64,000 bases of DNA from Chlamydiota bacterium (GCA_021772335.1 JAJFMD010000007.1:372001-436000); one strand, 5' to 3'; shown: positions 7,659 to 18,545, counted from the stretch's first letter. Numbers and translations: made by a program. Notes: generated by a model from the letters alone, not told the origin.

Positions 7659-9818
7659 ATGCAAATGAAAATATCACGACTCTTTTTCTTCTTATTGCTT
7701 TTTCGCTTGTGTCTGGCTGAAGATCCTTATTCTCCATACGCTTTGCGCTCAAGAAATCTGTTTTCCGAACTCGCTGTTGTCGAACAGGTTAATTTAAAGA
7801 TCAATGATCATCTCCCATTTATATATAACTATGTATTGATCGGAGGGTATTTTAATATGCCCTCAGCTCGAATGAATCGTTCAGGTACGATTGCCTTTGG
7901 AGGGAGAAGGGTTCATCCATATAGTATTTACGGGGTGAATTTTCAGATGTTTAGGCATGTTGAGCTTTCGGGAAATTACCGCGTATATACTGGAATTACA
8001 GCTCCATGCTTTGGACATTATGGCTATGGTGATGATGCTGATCGTATTGGTAATGTGAAAATTGGTGTCAATTTGCCCGGAGATGGATTCTCTTTTTTAC
8101 CGAGTCTAGCCTTTGGTGCAGAGGATTTTTTTGGAACAGGACGCTTTAGTTCAGAGTATTTGGTTTTTACAAAGCAAGATTTGGCGCGCAATTTTGAGAT
8201 TACATTTGGATGGGGTAGAGGGCGAATTAAAGGTCCTTTTGGAGGTCTTGCTTGGACTCCATTTCGGCACAGCCAAATTAAACCTTTAAAACCTCTTTCA
8301 CTTGTCGCTGAGTATGATGCTATAAATTATAAAGAACATAAAGATGAGCATCCTGAAGGACGTGAGGTCGATTCACGGATCAATGTTGGTTTCAGTTATA
8401 ACATCCACGATATGTTTCAAGTCTCTGCTTCCTCTGTTAGGGGCAGAGAAATTGCGGCGTCTCTTTCTTATCACTATCCCTTAGGATCGACAAAAGGATT
8501 TGTTCCCAAAATAGATGAGCCTTCTCTCTATTCATCTCCTCGTGATTTTCAGCCTCTTGGGGTGCATCGCCCTGAACTCGAATTTGGTCAAGAGCTTGCA
8601 TACGCTCTACTTGAACAAGATCTTGATCTCTATACGGTTTATCTTCTCTATAATCAAGAGGGGGAAAAGGTTCTTTGGATCAAGGTTATTAACAATCGCT
8701 ATTGGAGAGCGAGTGAAGTAAAAAAACGATTAGAACATGTTCTTGCAGCGATTACTCCTTCTAACATTGTTGCAGTGACAACAGTGATTGAAGCAGAAGG
8801 GTTGCCGGCGTTGCAATATCACTTTCGTACTATTGATCTCTATCGTTTTGAAAACCGCTTAATCGGAGAAACTGAGCTTAATGTTCTCTCTCCTATGCAA
8901 CCTCCTTCTCAGGCTCCCTCTGATACAGAACGGCTTTTGCTTTTTCATAGAAGGAAGAGCATTTGGGCATTAACTCTTCGCCCTCGATTATTGACCTTCT
9001 TTGGCAGTTCTACAGGGAAATTTAAATATAGCTTAAGCGCTATTGCTTCACCTGAAGGGTATCTCTTTGATCAGCTCTATTATAAGTTTTTAGTCAGCTA
9101 TAATGTCCTATCGAGCAATTCGGATATGGGTGATAAAGATATTCTCAATCCATCTCAGCTTATCAATGTTAGGTCTGATACAGTTCGTTATTTTCAAAGA
9201 AATACACTCGCTCTTGAACAAGGCTATCTTCAGCGCAGTTGGAGCTTAACCCATGGTTGGTATAGTAGGTTAGCCCTTGGCTATTTTGAAGCGGCTTATG
9301 GTGGAGTTTCAGGAGAGCTTCTTTTCTACCCTGTAGATTCCAATTGGGCTCTTGGTATTGAAACAGCTGTCGTTCGTAAACGCGATTATGAAGGCCTCGG
9401 TTTTATGAAAGATGTGCGCAAGCTTGATGGGTGCTGTGAGACGTTTGTTCCCTTTCTTGGACTGCAATATTTTTTAGATCTTTATTACGACTATCGCCCA
9501 CTACAAATGGAATTTAAAATTCAAATGGGCCAGTTTTTAGCCCGTGATAAAGGAGCGCGCTTTGAAGTGGGGCGTTATTTTGATAGTGGCCTCCGCCTCG
9601 CTCTTTGGTTAACGCTCACTGATGGAAAGGACTGTGTTAATGGCAGCACTTATCATGATAAAGGATTTATGTTTTCGGTTCCTCTCGATCTTTTCATGCG
9701 CAAAAGCAGTCGCACTTTTATTGGTTATAGTATGGCTGCATGGTTACGTGATGTTGGGGCAATTTCAGCATCGGGAAAGGGTCTCTATAACACTCTTTAT
9801 GAAGAGCGCCGTTTCTAG
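7659..9818 (+). CDS. YjbH-type outer-membrane beta-barrel (exopolysaccharide)
   Basis: The 719-residue protein starts with a signal peptide (MKISRL plus a hydrophobic run ending CLAED) and matches the YjbH/GfcD pattern. About residues 50-270 form one beta-rich barrel module, with YLVFTKQ, FEITFGWGRG and FSYNIHDMFQVSASSVRG near its end. A soluble linker follows (about 290-410) and a second barrel module. The last residues, NTLYEERRF, end in a terminal phenylalanine as outer-membrane proteins do. YjbH proteins take part in capsule or exopolysaccharide secretion. The ATG at 7665 is an equally good start, and neither has a strong ribosome site. It fits the polysaccharide cluster 7 kb downstream. 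Confidence 0.8.
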   Translation: MQMKISRLFFFLLLFRLCLAEDPYSPYALRSRNLFSELAVVEQVNLKINDHLPFIYNYVLIGGYFNMPSARMNRSGTIAFGGRRVHPYSIYGVNFQMFRHVELSGNYRVYTGITAPCFGHYGYGDDADRIGNVKIGVNLPGDGFSFLPSLAFGAEDFFGTGRFSSEYLVFTKQDLARNFEITFGWGRGRIKGPFGGLAWTPFRHSQIKPLKPLSLVAEYDAINYKEHKDEHPEGREVDSRINVGFSYNIHDMFQVSASSVRGREIAASLSYHYPLGSTKGFVPKIDEPSLYSSPRDFQPLGVHRPELEFGQELAYALLEQDLDLYTVYLLYNQEGEKVLWIKVINNRYWRASEVKKRLEHVLAAITPSNIVAVTTVIEAEGLPALQYHFRTIDLYRFENRLIGETELNVLSPMQPPSQAPSDTERLLLFHRRKSIWALTLRPRLLTFFGSSTGKFKYSLSAIASPEGYLFDQLYYKFLVSYNVLSSNSDMGDKDILNPSQLINVRSDTVRYFQRNTLALEQGYLQRSWSLTHGWYSRLALGYFEAAYGGVSGELLFYPVDSNWALGIETAVVRKRDYEGLGFMKDVRKLDGCCETFVPFLGLQYFLDLYYDYRPLQMEFKIQMGQFLARDKGARFEVGRYFDSGLRLALWLTLTDGKDCVNGSTYHDKGFMFSVPLDLFMRKSSRTFIGYSMAAWLRDVGAISASGKGLYNTLYEERRF

Positions 9819-9876
9819 CTTATGTTTCCCTTTTGAAAAGTTTTTTCGAAGTAACTCTCGAGATTTCAGTAGGTTA

Positions 9877-9905
9877 GTCAGATGTAAAACAGCTTTACAT
9901 CTGAT
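9877..9905. repeat. Dispersed palindrome, copy 1
   Basis: The arms TCAGATGTAAA and TTTACATCTGA form a perfect 11-base stem around the loop ACAGC. It sits between the convergent ends of the YjbH-type gene and the 132-residue hypothetical gene, starting one base past the latter's stop. The core is identical to three other copies in the window. No T-run follows, so a simple Rho-independent terminator does not fully explain the conserved sequence. Confidence 0.85.
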
Positions 9906-10304
9906 CTAAACAAAAGAATTGAGAAATTCAAGAGCGTGGGCTTCGGCCGTAGGGAACAATTGAATAGTGGATGAAAAGCCTTCAGGAACGATATCGAAAA
10001 TTGGTGTAGAGATTGAATATTGATGATCAGAAGATATATGAATGACGGTAATGCAACGTCTGCTTGTGATACTAGGATCTTCAAAGTCTCTTTCATAACT
10101 AGAAATTATATAAATTCCAGTTGCATTAACTTGCTTTTCTGTGGCGTTGAGTACATTTGCAGGTTTAAGGGTGCCTGATAAAATGGCATCACGATTAAGC
10201 TGAATGGCTGTGAAATTTGGAAGTTGATCAAAGTTTTCCTCGCTTCCATAATGATTTATTAAATTAATAGGAAGTGGCATAATAGTTTCTATCATAGGAT
10301 CCAT
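9906..10304 (-). CDS. Hypothetical protein, 132 aa
   Basis: I do not recognise this protein. It has no signal peptide, membrane segment or known motif. The residues look like a small alpha/beta domain, for example GIYIISSYERDF and SRRCITVIHIS, so I think the frame is real. The ATG lacks an evident Shine-Dalgarno sequence. It is transcribed toward the YjbH-type gene, and its stop is directly followed by copy 1 of the dispersed palindrome. It is divergent from thyX, with 140 bases between. Confidence 0.5.
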   Translation of the reverse strand: MDPMIETIMPLPINLINHYGSEENFDQLPNFTAIQLNRDAILSGTLKPANVLNATEKQVNATGIYIISSYERDFEDPSITSRRCITVIHISSDHQYSISTPIFDIVPEGFSSTIQLFPTAEAHALEFLNSFV

Positions 10305-10444
10305 TTTTTAGAGAAAAGTGGAATAATTTTAGAATCTTAGTAAGTTGGTGTCAATTAGCAACTTGTTTTAGAATTGATGCTTTTTTCTTGATTGACGTTG
10401 TGTTATATGAGAACCTAATTTGTCTAAGTTAAAGAGAGAAATCT

Positions 10445-12043
10445 ATGGAGCAATTTTCTGATCAGCAATTAAAAATTTTAAGTCGTTTTGTCACGAGCAC
10501 CTCAAGCAATATCTTTGTATTACGCAATTTGCCTGAAGTGATTAAAGGTGCTCTGTTTTCTCGTTATTCTCGTTCGAAACTTGGATTAAGAGCTCTTTTG
10601 CTAAAGGAGTTTATCGAAAATGAAGAAATGGCGGTAGATTCAATAGCTTCCGGGAATGAAGAACAAATTGTTGCAATTCAAAAGGCTCAAAGTTTTTATG
10701 ATAGAATATTAGATGGTTATGGGGATGATTCAATTGGAGAACTTGGCGGCGCTCATTTAGCTGTAGAAGAAATTACAATGCTTGCAGCTAAAGAGATAGA
10801 AGATTGTCGAATAGGAGGATCCCCTTTAGAAAAATCAACGCGTTACATCTACTATAACCAAAAGATCAACGACGAATATCGCTATTATCGCGAGCCAGTT
10901 TTGATGAATTCTGAATATGGTCAACGATATATTGAGAGTTGTAACAATCTTTTTGATACCTATTCTTCCTTGATTCCTCCGCTAACTGAAATTATGCAGA
11001 ATCGAGTGCCTTGCGAAGAAGGCGTTTCAAAGATTGCTTATAATGCATCGATTCGAGCGCAAGTTCTCGATTGTTTAAGAGGGCTTCTTCCTGCTAGCAC
11101 GTTGACGAATATGGGGGTCTTTGGAAATGGGCGCTTTTTTGAGAGCTTATTACAAAAACTAAACTGCCATCAGTTTGAAGAGTTAAGAGATATTGCTGGG
11201 AAATCTTATGAAGAATTATCAAAAGTTATCCCTTCATTTGTCCGTCGTTCTGAAAAAGAGCATCGCCATTATAAAGGCTTTGCAAGTTTTCAAGAGAAGA
11301 TGAAAGAGGCTCTGCAATTTACTGCAAAAGAGGTTAAACTCGATGAGGTTGATCAGCCTGCTGTGCGCTTGATTGATTATGAGCAGGATGGTCCAATTAA
11401 GGTTGCTGCCGCTCTATTATTTAGCAATACCAACTGCGGGTTAAAAGAACTCGAGCAATATTGCCGCACGCTTTCACAAGATGAATTAGATTCTATTTTG
11501 AAGGGAGCTTACGAGCACAGAACAAATAGACGGCATAAATCTCCGCGGGCATTAGAGCATACAGATTTCACTTTTGAAATCGTCGCTGACTTTGGCATTT
11601 ATCGTGATCTGCATCGTCATCGCATGCTCACTCAAGAAAGGCAGCTGCTCAATTGCAATTTAGGCTACTATCTTCCTCCTGAGATTGTTGGCACAGAAAT
11701 AGAAAAACCTTACTGCGAAGCGTTAGATCGAGCTAAAGAGTGTTGTGATTTAATCATCAAAGATTTTCCCAATGAGGGACAATATGCTGTTCCGATGGCA
11801 TATAATGTTCATTGGTACTTTAAGCTGAATCTTCGCGCTATGCAGTGGCTTTGTGAGTTGCGATCAGCAGCAGCAGGCCACCCAGGTTATCGCTATATTG
11901 CACAAGAAATGGCAAGACAGGTTTCAGAAAAGATTCCTCAATTTGCACCGTTTTTGGATTTTGTCGATTATGAAGGGCATAAGCTCAGTCGCTTAGATCA
12001 AGAAATGCGTATTGCTGCTAAAAAAGAGCAAACTGTGTCATGA
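10445..12043 (+). CDS. thyX: Tandem-domain flavin-dependent thymidylate synthase
   Basis: At 532 residues this is about twice a normal ThyX and looks like two ThyX-related domains in series, as in chlamydial homologues. ThyX makes dTMP from dUMP using FAD and methylenetetrahydrofolate. The first half contains ALLLKEF, GDDSIGELGGAHLAVE and LTNMGVFGNGRFFE. The second half contains R391-H392-R393 followed by MLTQERQLL. The usual signature is RHR..S....S.R, so the serines and arginine that shape the dUMP site are altered. The upstream leader has AGAGAG before the ATG. The stop overlaps the first tyrP (ATGA), so they are coupled. Confidence 0.85.
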   Translation: MEQFSDQQLKILSRFVTSTSSNIFVLRNLPEVIKGALFSRYSRSKLGLRALLLKEFIENEEMAVDSIASGNEEQIVAIQKAQSFYDRILDGYGDDSIGELGGAHLAVEEITMLAAKEIEDCRIGGSPLEKSTRYIYYNQKINDEYRYYREPVLMNSEYGQRYIESCNNLFDTYSSLIPPLTEIMQNRVPCEEGVSKIAYNASIRAQVLDCLRGLLPASTLTNMGVFGNGRFFESLLQKLNCHQFEELRDIAGKSYEELSKVIPSFVRRSEKEHRHYKGFASFQEKMKEALQFTAKEVKLDEVDQPAVRLIDYEQDGPIKVAAALLFSNTNCGLKELEQYCRTLSQDELDSILKGAYEHRTNRRHKSPRALEHTDFTFEIVADFGIYRDLHRHRMLTQERQLLNCNLGYYLPPEIVGTEIEKPYCEALDRAKECCDLIIKDFPNEGQYAVPMAYNVHWYFKLNLRAMQWLCELRSAAAGHPGYRYIAQEMARQVSEKIPQFAPFLDFVDYEGHKLSRLDQEMRIAAKKEQTVS

Positions 12044-13251
12044 GCGATAAAAAGGGCAGTATTTTCGGCGGGATGCTTCTCATTTCAGGAAGTTGCATAG
12101 GTGCTGGAATGCTCGGTATTCCGATTTTAACCGGCTTAGCGGGATTTTTTCCTTCGCTCATCGCCTTGTTTGTAACTTGGGCTTTTATGACCTCAACCGG
12201 TTTGCTTCTTGTCGAAGCAAATAGCTGGTTTGATTCAAATGCCAACATTCTTTCCATGGTTGGAAAAACTCTGGGGAAAACACAGCGTGCCGTGAGTTGG
12301 GTTATCTATTTGCTCCTTTTTTATTCTTTGCTAGTTGCTTATACAGTTGGAAGTGGAAATATTTTTTCTACGTTTCTCAATACCTCTTTTGATTTAGCCA
12401 TCCCTGACTGGCTAGGCAGTTTGTTTTTTGTTCTGATTTTTGGTGGGATTGTCTATTTGGGAACGCGTCCTGTTGATTTATCAAATCGCCTGTTGATGAT
12501 CGGAAAAAGCGCGTGTTATTTGGGATTAATATTTCTTGGCTTTGGTCATATTTCTTTTGAAAAACTCATGCATAGTGATTTGACATATACTGCTATGGCT
12601 ATTCCATTGCTGATCACTTCCTTTGGATTTCATAATATGATTCCAACGATCACTAGATACATGAAAGGAGATCTTAAAAGAGTCAAAACGACTGTTTTAG
12701 GGGGAAGTTTGCTCGCGCTTTGTGTTTATTTGATTTGGGAGATCATCGTTTTAGGGATTGTTCCCGTTGATGGGCCAAATGGTATTGCTGCAAGTTTAGT
12801 GCGTGATCAAGATGCTTCACAAACCTTTGTCGAATATCTCGGAGTCTCTTGGATAAGCAGTTTTGCTCAAGGTTTTGCGTTTTTTGCAATTTTAACTTCT
12901 TTTCTAGCTCAATCTTTGGGATTGGTGCACTTTTGGGAAGATGGCCTTGATCTTCCAATGACAAAGAGAGAAAATCCTTGGATTTGTTTGCTTGCATTAG
13001 GTCCTCCTTTGATTATTTCTGTCAGTTATCCCAAGCTCTTTTTTCAAGCGCTAAGTTTTGCAGGGGGTATTTGTGCAGTCATTCTTTTTGGGATTTTCCC
13101 AGTATGGATGGTATGGAAAGGGCGTTATGTAAAGAATAAAACGTCTTCTTATCAATTTTTTGGAGGAAGGCCGATTTTAGTTGTGATTTTTGCTTTTGCG
13201 ACTTTTGTCTTTATTTATCAATTGTCATCGATGTTTAAGAAACTGTTTTAA
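12040..13251 (+). CDS. tyrP: Aromatic amino acid permease, TyrP type (copy 1)
   Basis: The product (403 residues) is an 11-segment membrane transporter of the hydroxy/aromatic amino acid permease (HAAAP) family, which imports tyrosine or tryptophan with protons. The family start GGMLLISGSCIGAGMLGIP is clear, and ITSFGFHNMIPTITRYM marks the central conserved loop. It is followed 11 bases later by a second, related copy, a tandem arrangement also known in Chlamydia. An auxotrophic intracellular bacterium would use these to take aromatic residues from the host. Confidence 0.9.
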   Translation: MSDKKGSIFGGMLLISGSCIGAGMLGIPILTGLAGFFPSLIALFVTWAFMTSTGLLLVEANSWFDSNANILSMVGKTLGKTQRAVSWVIYLLLFYSLLVAYTVGSGNIFSTFLNTSFDLAIPDWLGSLFFVLIFGGIVYLGTRPVDLSNRLLMIGKSACYLGLIFLGFGHISFEKLMHSDLTYTAMAIPLLITSFGFHNMIPTITRYMKGDLKRVKTTVLGGSLLALCVYLIWEIIVLGIVPVDGPNGIAASLVRDQDASQTFVEYLGVSWISSFAQGFAFFAILTSFLAQSLGLVHFWEDGLDLPMTKRENPWICLLALGPPLIISVSYPKLFFQALSFAGGICAVILFGIFPVWMVWKGRYVKNKTSSYQFFGGRPILVVIFAFATFVFIYQLSSMFKKLF

Positions 13252-13262
13252 TCGGAGAAATA

Positions 13263-14459
13263 ATGCAGAAATTTAGCAAAGTATTAGGTGGTATCCTTCT
13301 CATTGCAGGGACAACAATTGGTGCAGGTATTCTCGCTCTACCGATTGTGACTGGTTTTGCAGGTTTTCTCCCTTCTTTAGTTCTATTAGTGGGAATTTGG
13401 GCGGTGATGCTGTGCACAGCACTTTTTTTCCTCGATGTCAATTTAGCAATTAAAGGAGAGCCCAACTTGATCTCTATGGCAAGCCGTATGTTGGGTCCTT
13501 GGGGAAGAGCCGTCAGTTGGATCTTTTATCTGCTATTGCTTTATGCTCTGCTCGCTGCGTACATCTCTGGAAGTAGCTCAATTTTAGTTGGAATTATACA
13601 TGGAATAACGGGGTTTGAGCTTCCCAATTGGATTTCTCCATTTACTTTGCCTCTTCTTTTTGGAGGTTTTATTTATTTAGGAACTAAAGGCGTTGACTAT
13701 GTCAATCGCATTTTGATCATCGGCCTTGTGATCACCTATTTTATGCTTATTAGTCTGGTTCCATCTTGTTCAGACGTCGCTTTGCTAAAATATGAAAATT
13801 GGCCTGCACTAGCAATGGCTGTTACTGTTGTGACCACTTCATTTGGTTATCATATTATTATTCCGAGTTTGACAACTTACATGGAACATGATCGTAAACT
13901 ACTGAGAATAACGGTTATCGTCGGAAGCTGTATTCCTCTACTCATTTATGTCATGTGGCAATTCGTCGTGTTAGGAGTCGTTCCTTTAGATCAAATTCAG
14001 AGTGCTTTTAAGCAAGGATTGGCGGGGACCGAGCCTCTTGCTAATATCACAAAAAATCCGTGGATAATGACAACTGCAAAAGCTTTCTCTGTATTTAGCA
14101 TTGTGACCTCATTTTTAGGTGTATCACTTAGCCTTTCTGATTTCTTAACTGATGGGTTTTCTTTAAAAAAGAGCTGGGAAGGACGACTTATTGCTATTAG
14201 TTTAACATTTTTGCCTCCACTATTTTTCGTTTATGCTTATGAGAGAGGCTTTTATCTCGCCTTGCAGTATGGCGGGGTTTTCGTCGCTGTACTTTTGATT
14301 TTTCTCCCTGCAATTATGGCGTGGCATTTGCATACGAGTAAGTTTTACAGATCAATAGGTGGAAGAATTCTGCTTCTTTTTGTGATGCTAGTCGCTTTTG
14401 GAATTATTGCGATAAACATCTTGGAAGCCAAAGGGCTTTTTGGGCGCTTTTACCAATAA
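13263..14459 (+). CDS. tyrP: Aromatic amino acid permease, TyrP type (copy 2)
   Basis: This 398-residue permease is a diverged tandem paralogue of the gene just upstream. It has the same GGILLIAGTTIGAGILALP opening and the same central TTSFGYHIIIPSLTTYM loop, and about eleven membrane segments. The sequence GGAGAAATA precedes the ATG closely. Divergence between the two copies suggests that they may prefer different substrates, for instance tyrosine and tryptophan, but nothing in the sequence shows which. uvrB follows after only 5 bases. Confidence 0.9.
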   Translation: MQKFSKVLGGILLIAGTTIGAGILALPIVTGFAGFLPSLVLLVGIWAVMLCTALFFLDVNLAIKGEPNLISMASRMLGPWGRAVSWIFYLLLLYALLAAYISGSSSILVGIIHGITGFELPNWISPFTLPLLFGGFIYLGTKGVDYVNRILIIGLVITYFMLISLVPSCSDVALLKYENWPALAMAVTVVTTSFGYHIIIPSLTTYMEHDRKLLRITVIVGSCIPLLIYVMWQFVVLGVVPLDQIQSAFKQGLAGTEPLANITKNPWIMTTAKAFSVFSIVTSFLGVSLSLSDFLTDGFSLKKSWEGRLIAISLTFLPPLFFVYAYERGFYLALQYGGVFVAVLLIFLPAIMAWHLHTSKFYRSIGGRILLLFVMLVAFGIIAINILEAKGLFGRFYQ

Positions 14460-14464
14460 AAACT

Positions 14465-16456
14465 ATGTTTAAACTAAAGACATCATTTATTCCTCGGGGT
14501 GACCAACCTCAAGCTATTGAAAAGTTAACTCGCGGATTAAAAGAAGGGAAAGAATCGCAGGTTTTGCTTGGCATCACCGGCTCGGGAAAAACTTTTACTA
14601 TGGCAAATATCATTGCCAATGGGAATCGTCCTGCTTTAATCCTCGCGCATAATAAGACTCTCGCTGCTCAGCTCTATCAAGAATTTTCCTCTTTTTTCCC
14701 CGATAATGCCGTCGAATATTTTGTCTCTTATTACGATTATTATCAGCCTGAGGCGTATATTCCTCGTACCGATACATATATCGAAAAAGATCTCGCAATT
14801 AACGATCAGATTGATCGCATGCGTCTTAGTGCAACACGCTCGTTAATTGAGCGCAATGATGTGATTATTGTCTCTTCGGTCTCTTGCATTTACGGTCTAG
14901 GTTTGCCTGAATATTATGCTGAGATGCAATTAGCGTTGATTACTGGACAGGAAATTCAGCGCGATGCGATTTTACTTCATCTTGTTGAAATGCATTATAA
15001 GCGCAATGATTTAGAGCTTGCTAGAGCGACCTTTCGCGCTCGTGGAGATGTATTGGAGATCATGCCAGCTTATGAAGAGTCAATTGCGTATCGCATAGAG
15101 TTTTTTGGTGACGAAATTGAGAGAATTAGTCAGATCGATCCTCTAACTGGTAGAGTGAGTGAACGCTTAGAAAAAATTACTATTTTTCCAGGTTCTCACC
15201 ACGTCACTCCTGAAGCTGTTCGGTTTCAAGCAATAAAAACAATACGCGAAGAACTTAAAGACCGTGTTGCTCATTTTGAGAAAGAGAATCTTTTGATAGA
15301 AAAACAGCGCATTTTTGAAAGGACAACGTATGATTTAGAAATGATGAGAGAAGTGGGATTCTGCAAAGGAGTTGAGAATTACTCACGTCATTTTAGCCGT
15401 CGCTCACCTGGAGATCCCCCTCCTTGCCTGCTAGACTATTTCCCAAAAGACTTTTTAATGTTTATTGATGAATCACATCAAACCATGCCGCAAATCCGTG
15501 CGATGTATAATGGTGATAGAGCGCGTAAACAGTCTCTCATTGAATTTGGCTTTCGCCTTCCATCAGCTTTTGATAATCGCCCTTTGAAATTCGAAGAAGT
15601 ATGTCAAAGGCTCTATCAAACAATCTACGTTTCAGCGACGCCTGCACCTTGGGAAGTGGAGCGGAGTTGCGGAGAGATCGTCGAACAAATCATTCGCCCC
15701 ACTGGCCTACTCGATCCAGTAATTACTATAAAGCCTGCTCAAGAGCAAGTGGATGATTGTTTAGAAGAAATTCGCATTGAAATAGAAAAAGGTGGCCGCA
15801 TTCTAGTTACGACCTTAACGAAAAAACTCTCTGAGGATCTCTCTAAATATCTCGAAGAAATTGGAGTTAAAGCTAAATATCTACATTCAGATATTGATAC
15901 ATTAGAGCGCGTTCAAATCATCAATGATCTGCGCAAAGGAATTTTTGATGTACTTGTTGGTATCAACTTACTTCGTGAAGGCTTAGATATTCCTGAAGTC
16001 ACACTTGTTGCGATTCTCGATGCGGATAAACAGGGGTTTTTGCGTAGTGAAACGGCTCTTGTTCAAACCTGTGGAAGAGCTTCACGCAACGAAAATGGCA
16101 GAGTGATTATGTATGCTGATAAAGAAACCTCTGCGATTAAAAACACTCTTGAGATAACCCGAAAAAGACGGATCATTCAAGATCAGTACAATAAAGAGCA
16201 TGGTATAACTCCCAAAACGGTTTCGCGCAAATCGATCGAAGATCTCGGCGAGACTTTTGGTGAAATTGTAGAAACAACCTCTCTCAAAGAAGAGCCCGAA
16301 CATCACCTCACTCCTCGTGATCTCGAAAAGAAAATCTCAGAGTGTGAAAAAGCGATGAAGGAAGCTGCCAAAGAGCTTCGTTTTGAAGAAGCTGCCTCCT
16401 ATCGCAATGAGCTCAGTAAATACAAAAAACTCCGTCTCTTTGAAGATCTCAATTAG
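14465..16456 (+). CDS. uvrB: Excinuclease ABC subunit B
   Basis: The product (663 residues) is the damage-verification helicase of nucleotide excision repair. In order, it shows the Walker A motif [10 protein letters not shown], the beta-hairpin region [10 protein letters not shown], the DEAD-like LMFIDESH, motif V/VI with [12 protein letters not shown] and QTCGRASRN, and the C-terminal UVR motif (about residues 620-655) that binds UvrC. Length is normal. It is preceded by the tyrP pair with a 5-base gap, so it may be transcribed with them. Confidence 0.97.
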   Translation: MFKLKTSFIPRGDQPQAIEKLTRGLKEGKESQVLLGITGSGKTFTMANIIANGNRPALILAHNKTLAAQLYQEFSSFFPDNAVEYFVSYYDYYQPEAYIPRTDTYIEKDLAINDQIDRMRLSATRSLIERNDVIIVSSVSCIYGLGLPEYYAEMQLALITGQEIQRDAILLHLVEMHYKRNDLELARATFRARGDVLEIMPAYEESIAYRIEFFGDEIERISQIDPLTGRVSERLEKITIFPGSHHVTPEAVRFQAIKTIREELKDRVAHFEKENLLIEKQRIFERTTYDLEMMREVGFCKGVENYSRHFSRRSPGDPPPCLLDYFPKDFLMFIDESHQTMPQIRAMYNGDRARKQSLIEFGFRLPSAFDNRPLKFEEVCQRLYQTIYVSATPAPWEVERSCGEIVEQIIRPTGLLDPVITIKPAQEQVDDCLEEIRIEIEKGGRILVTTLTKKLSEDLSKYLEEIGVKAKYLHSDIDTLERVQIINDLRKGIFDVLVGINLLREGLDIPEVTLVAILDADKQGFLRSETALVQTCGRASRNENGRVIMYADKETSAIKNTLEITRKRRIIQDQYNKEHGITPKTVSRKSIEDLGETFGEIVETTSLKEEPEHHLTPRDLEKKISECEKAMKEAAKELRFEEAASYRNELSKYKKLRLFEDLN

Positions 16457-16530
16457 TTTTACTTAATAGCTCTGCAATTTTCATTAATCGCTTAAAGGCG
16501 TATGCTTTTTGCAGATTAAGGAGGAGAGCT

Positions 16531-17526
16531 ATGAAAGTCGCATTGATTACTGGGGTTGCTGGGCAAGACGGATCTTATCTTGCTGAATTATTGTTGAAAA
16601 AAGGGTATGAGGTGCACGGTCTTGTGCGCTGCGTTTCTAATCCCAATCTAGCCCGTATTAAGCATTTGATTGGAATAAAGGGGTTTTGCATACACTATGG
16701 CGATTTAATCGATCAGGGCAACCTGAGAAAGATCGTTAAAGAGGTTAGGCCTGATGAGGTGTATAATTTAGCTGCTTTGAGTCACGTAGGTACTTCCTTT
16801 AATGCTCCTGAATATACTGCGCAGGTTAATGGAACGAGCGTGCTTCATTTGCTTGAAATAGTAAGAGAGATTGGCAGCGTGCGTTTTTATCAGGCTGCAA
16901 CATCTGAGCTTTTTGGCAATAGCGGACAGGGAATACAAAATGAGATAACACCTTTTCATCCGCGTTCTCCCTATGCAATTGGCAAGCTATTTGCTTATTG
17001 GTCTGTTGTCAATTTTCGCGAAGCGTATGGTATGTATGCATGCAATGGCATTTTATTTAATCACGAGAGTCCTCGCAGAGGGGAGAATTTTGTGACGCGT
17101 AAGATTAGTTTAGCAGTAGCTAAAGGAGAAACGGTGCGTTTGGGCAATCTCAATGCGCGGCGTGATTGGGGTTATGCTCCTGATTATGTCGAAGCGATGT
17201 GGATGATGTTGCAACAAGATGAACCTGAGGATTTTGTCATTGCAACCGGACAAAGTCATTCGATTCGTGATTTTGTCGAGTGTGCCTTTCGAGAAGTAGG
17301 AAAAAAAATTATTTGGGAGGGAATCGGCATTGATGAAGTTGGTATCGATCAAAAATCTGGTGAAAAACTTGTGACAGTTGATCCAGAATTTTTCCGCCCT
17401 GCTGAAGTTGATTATTTATGCGGAGATACGAGAAAAGCTCGGGAGATTTTAGGGTGGAAGCCGCACGTGAGTTTTGAAAAGCTAGTTCAAATAATGGTTG
17501 AAGCAGATCTTGAGCTGCGTGTATGA
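16531..17526 (+). CDS. gmd: GDP-mannose 4,6-dehydratase
   Basis: The 331-residue protein is an extended SDR that converts GDP-mannose to GDP-4-keto-6-deoxymannose, the branch point to GDP-fucose, GDP-rhamnose and GDP-perosamine. The NAD(P) motif [12 protein letters not shown], the catalytic SPYAIGK (Y-x-x-x-K), and [17 protein letters not shown] are all typical of Gmd. A strong ribosome site, AAGGAGGAG, precedes the ATG. It is first in a five-gene plus-strand cluster and overlaps the next gene. The fcl- or rmd-type enzyme that would fix the final sugar is not in this window. Confidence 0.93.
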   Translation: MKVALITGVAGQDGSYLAELLLKKGYEVHGLVRCVSNPNLARIKHLIGIKGFCIHYGDLIDQGNLRKIVKEVRPDEVYNLAALSHVGTSFNAPEYTAQVNGTSVLHLLEIVREIGSVRFYQAATSELFGNSGQGIQNEITPFHPRSPYAIGKLFAYWSVVNFREAYGMYACNGILFNHESPRRGENFVTRKISLAVAKGETVRLGNLNARRDWGYAPDYVEAMWMMLQQDEPEDFVIATGQSHSIRDFVECAFREVGKKIIWEGIGIDEVGIDQKSGEKLVTVDPEFFRPAEVDYLCGDTRKAREILGWKPHVSFEKLVQIMVEADLELRV

Positions 17527-18545
17527 ACTCTCTTTGTATCGATGCGCGGATGTTAAGATGCGGTGGTATCGGGACCTATTTGCAACAGATTATTCCGCGT
17601 ATTGAAGGTTTTTCACTGACTCTTATTGTTCATTCTAAGGATGTCCTCCAATGGTCGCAGTATAAAACCATTGTGTGTGATGCTCCAATTTATTCTATCC
17701 GGGAACAATGGGATCTTTGGAGAGAAATTGGATCTTACGATCTATTTTGGTCTCCCCATTTTAATATTCCGTTGCTGCCAATTCGAGCAAAAAGGCGCGT
17801 TGTCACGATTCATGATCTGTATCATTTAGCACATACTCGTGAGTTGGGATTAGTGGAGAGAGCGTATGCAAAATGGGTGATAAGGAAAGCAATTAAAGAT
17901 GCTGATCGTGTGATTACTGACTCGGAGTTCTCTAGAGGAGAAATCAAAAGATATTTAGCAGTTGAAGAGAAAATAAGAGTGATTCCTCTAGGGGTTGAGA
18001 TAGTTGAGTTAGAAGATATTGATCTGCCTGAAAAATTTGTTTTATTTGTTGGGAATAATAAGAAGCATAAGAATTTAGTGAGCTTGGTTAGAGCGATGAA
18101 AGATAGAAAAGAAAAGCTGATTGTTGTTGGAAAGGAAGCTGGAGGAAGGCGAGCCGAGAACATAGAGGGTGATGTGATTTGGATGCGTGATGTGAGTACG
18201 GGTGTATTGGCAACACTGTATAGTAGAGCGCAAGTTACCGTCATTCCTTCCTATTATGAGGGATTTGGGCTGGTTGGTTTAGAAGCAATGGCGTATGGTT
18301 GTCCTGTTGTTGCATCGAATAGAGCGAGTTTACCAGAAGTGTATGGTGATGCAGCAATCTATATCGATCCCGATGATGTTGTCAGTACACAGAATGGTAT
18401 GACAAGGGCGATTGAGAATCGAGAAGCATTGGTGGTCAAAGGATTTTCACGAGCAAAATTATTCAATTGGGATATGACAGCAAAAAGGCATTGTGAGGTT
18501 TTTCAAGAGATATGCAACTTACCTATATCCACGACTGGCTCGTAA
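17523..18545 (+). CDS. GT4-family glycosyltransferase (first)
   Basis: The 340-residue GT-B enzyme has a short N-terminal acceptor domain and a C-terminal nucleotide-sugar domain. Its GT4 signature is [20 protein letters not shown] with the paired glutamates, followed by [20 protein letters not shown] in mid-protein is also typical. It overlaps gmd by 4 bases and the next glycosyltransferase by 34 bases. From context it probably transfers a GDP-linked mannose or deoxysugar onto a lipid-linked glycan in the cytosol. The acceptor cannot be read from sequence. Confidence 0.88.
   Translation: MNSLCIDARMLRCGGIGTYLQQIIPRIEGFSLTLIVHSKDVLQWSQYKTIVCDAPIYSIREQWDLWREIGSYDLFWSPHFNIPLLPIRAKRRVVTIHDLYHLAHTRELGLVERAYAKWVIRKAIKDADRVITDSEFSRGEIKRYLAVEEKIRVIPLGVEIVELEDIDLPEKFVLFVGNNKKHKNLVSLVRAMKDRKEKLIVVGKEAGGRRAENIEGDVIWMRDVSTGVLATLYSRAQVTVIPSYYEGFGLVGLEAMAYGCPVVASNRASLPEVYGDAAIYIDPDDVVSTQNGMTRAIENREALVVKGFSRAKLFNWDMTAKRHCEVFQEICNLPISTTGS

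Noticed and set aside
9622-9909. 95-codon frame overlapping the end of the YjbH-type gene
   Set aside because: It lies almost wholly within a clear coding frame and reads into the palindrome; no support for translation.
10445-12043. Two separate thyX genes joined by a frameshift
   Set aside because: The frame is continuous over 532 codons without a stop, and tandem ThyX proteins of this length are known in Chlamydiae.
17822-18244. 140-codon frame opposite the first GT4 gene
   Set aside because: Antisense shadow of a well-supported gene without a ribosome site or recognisable motif.
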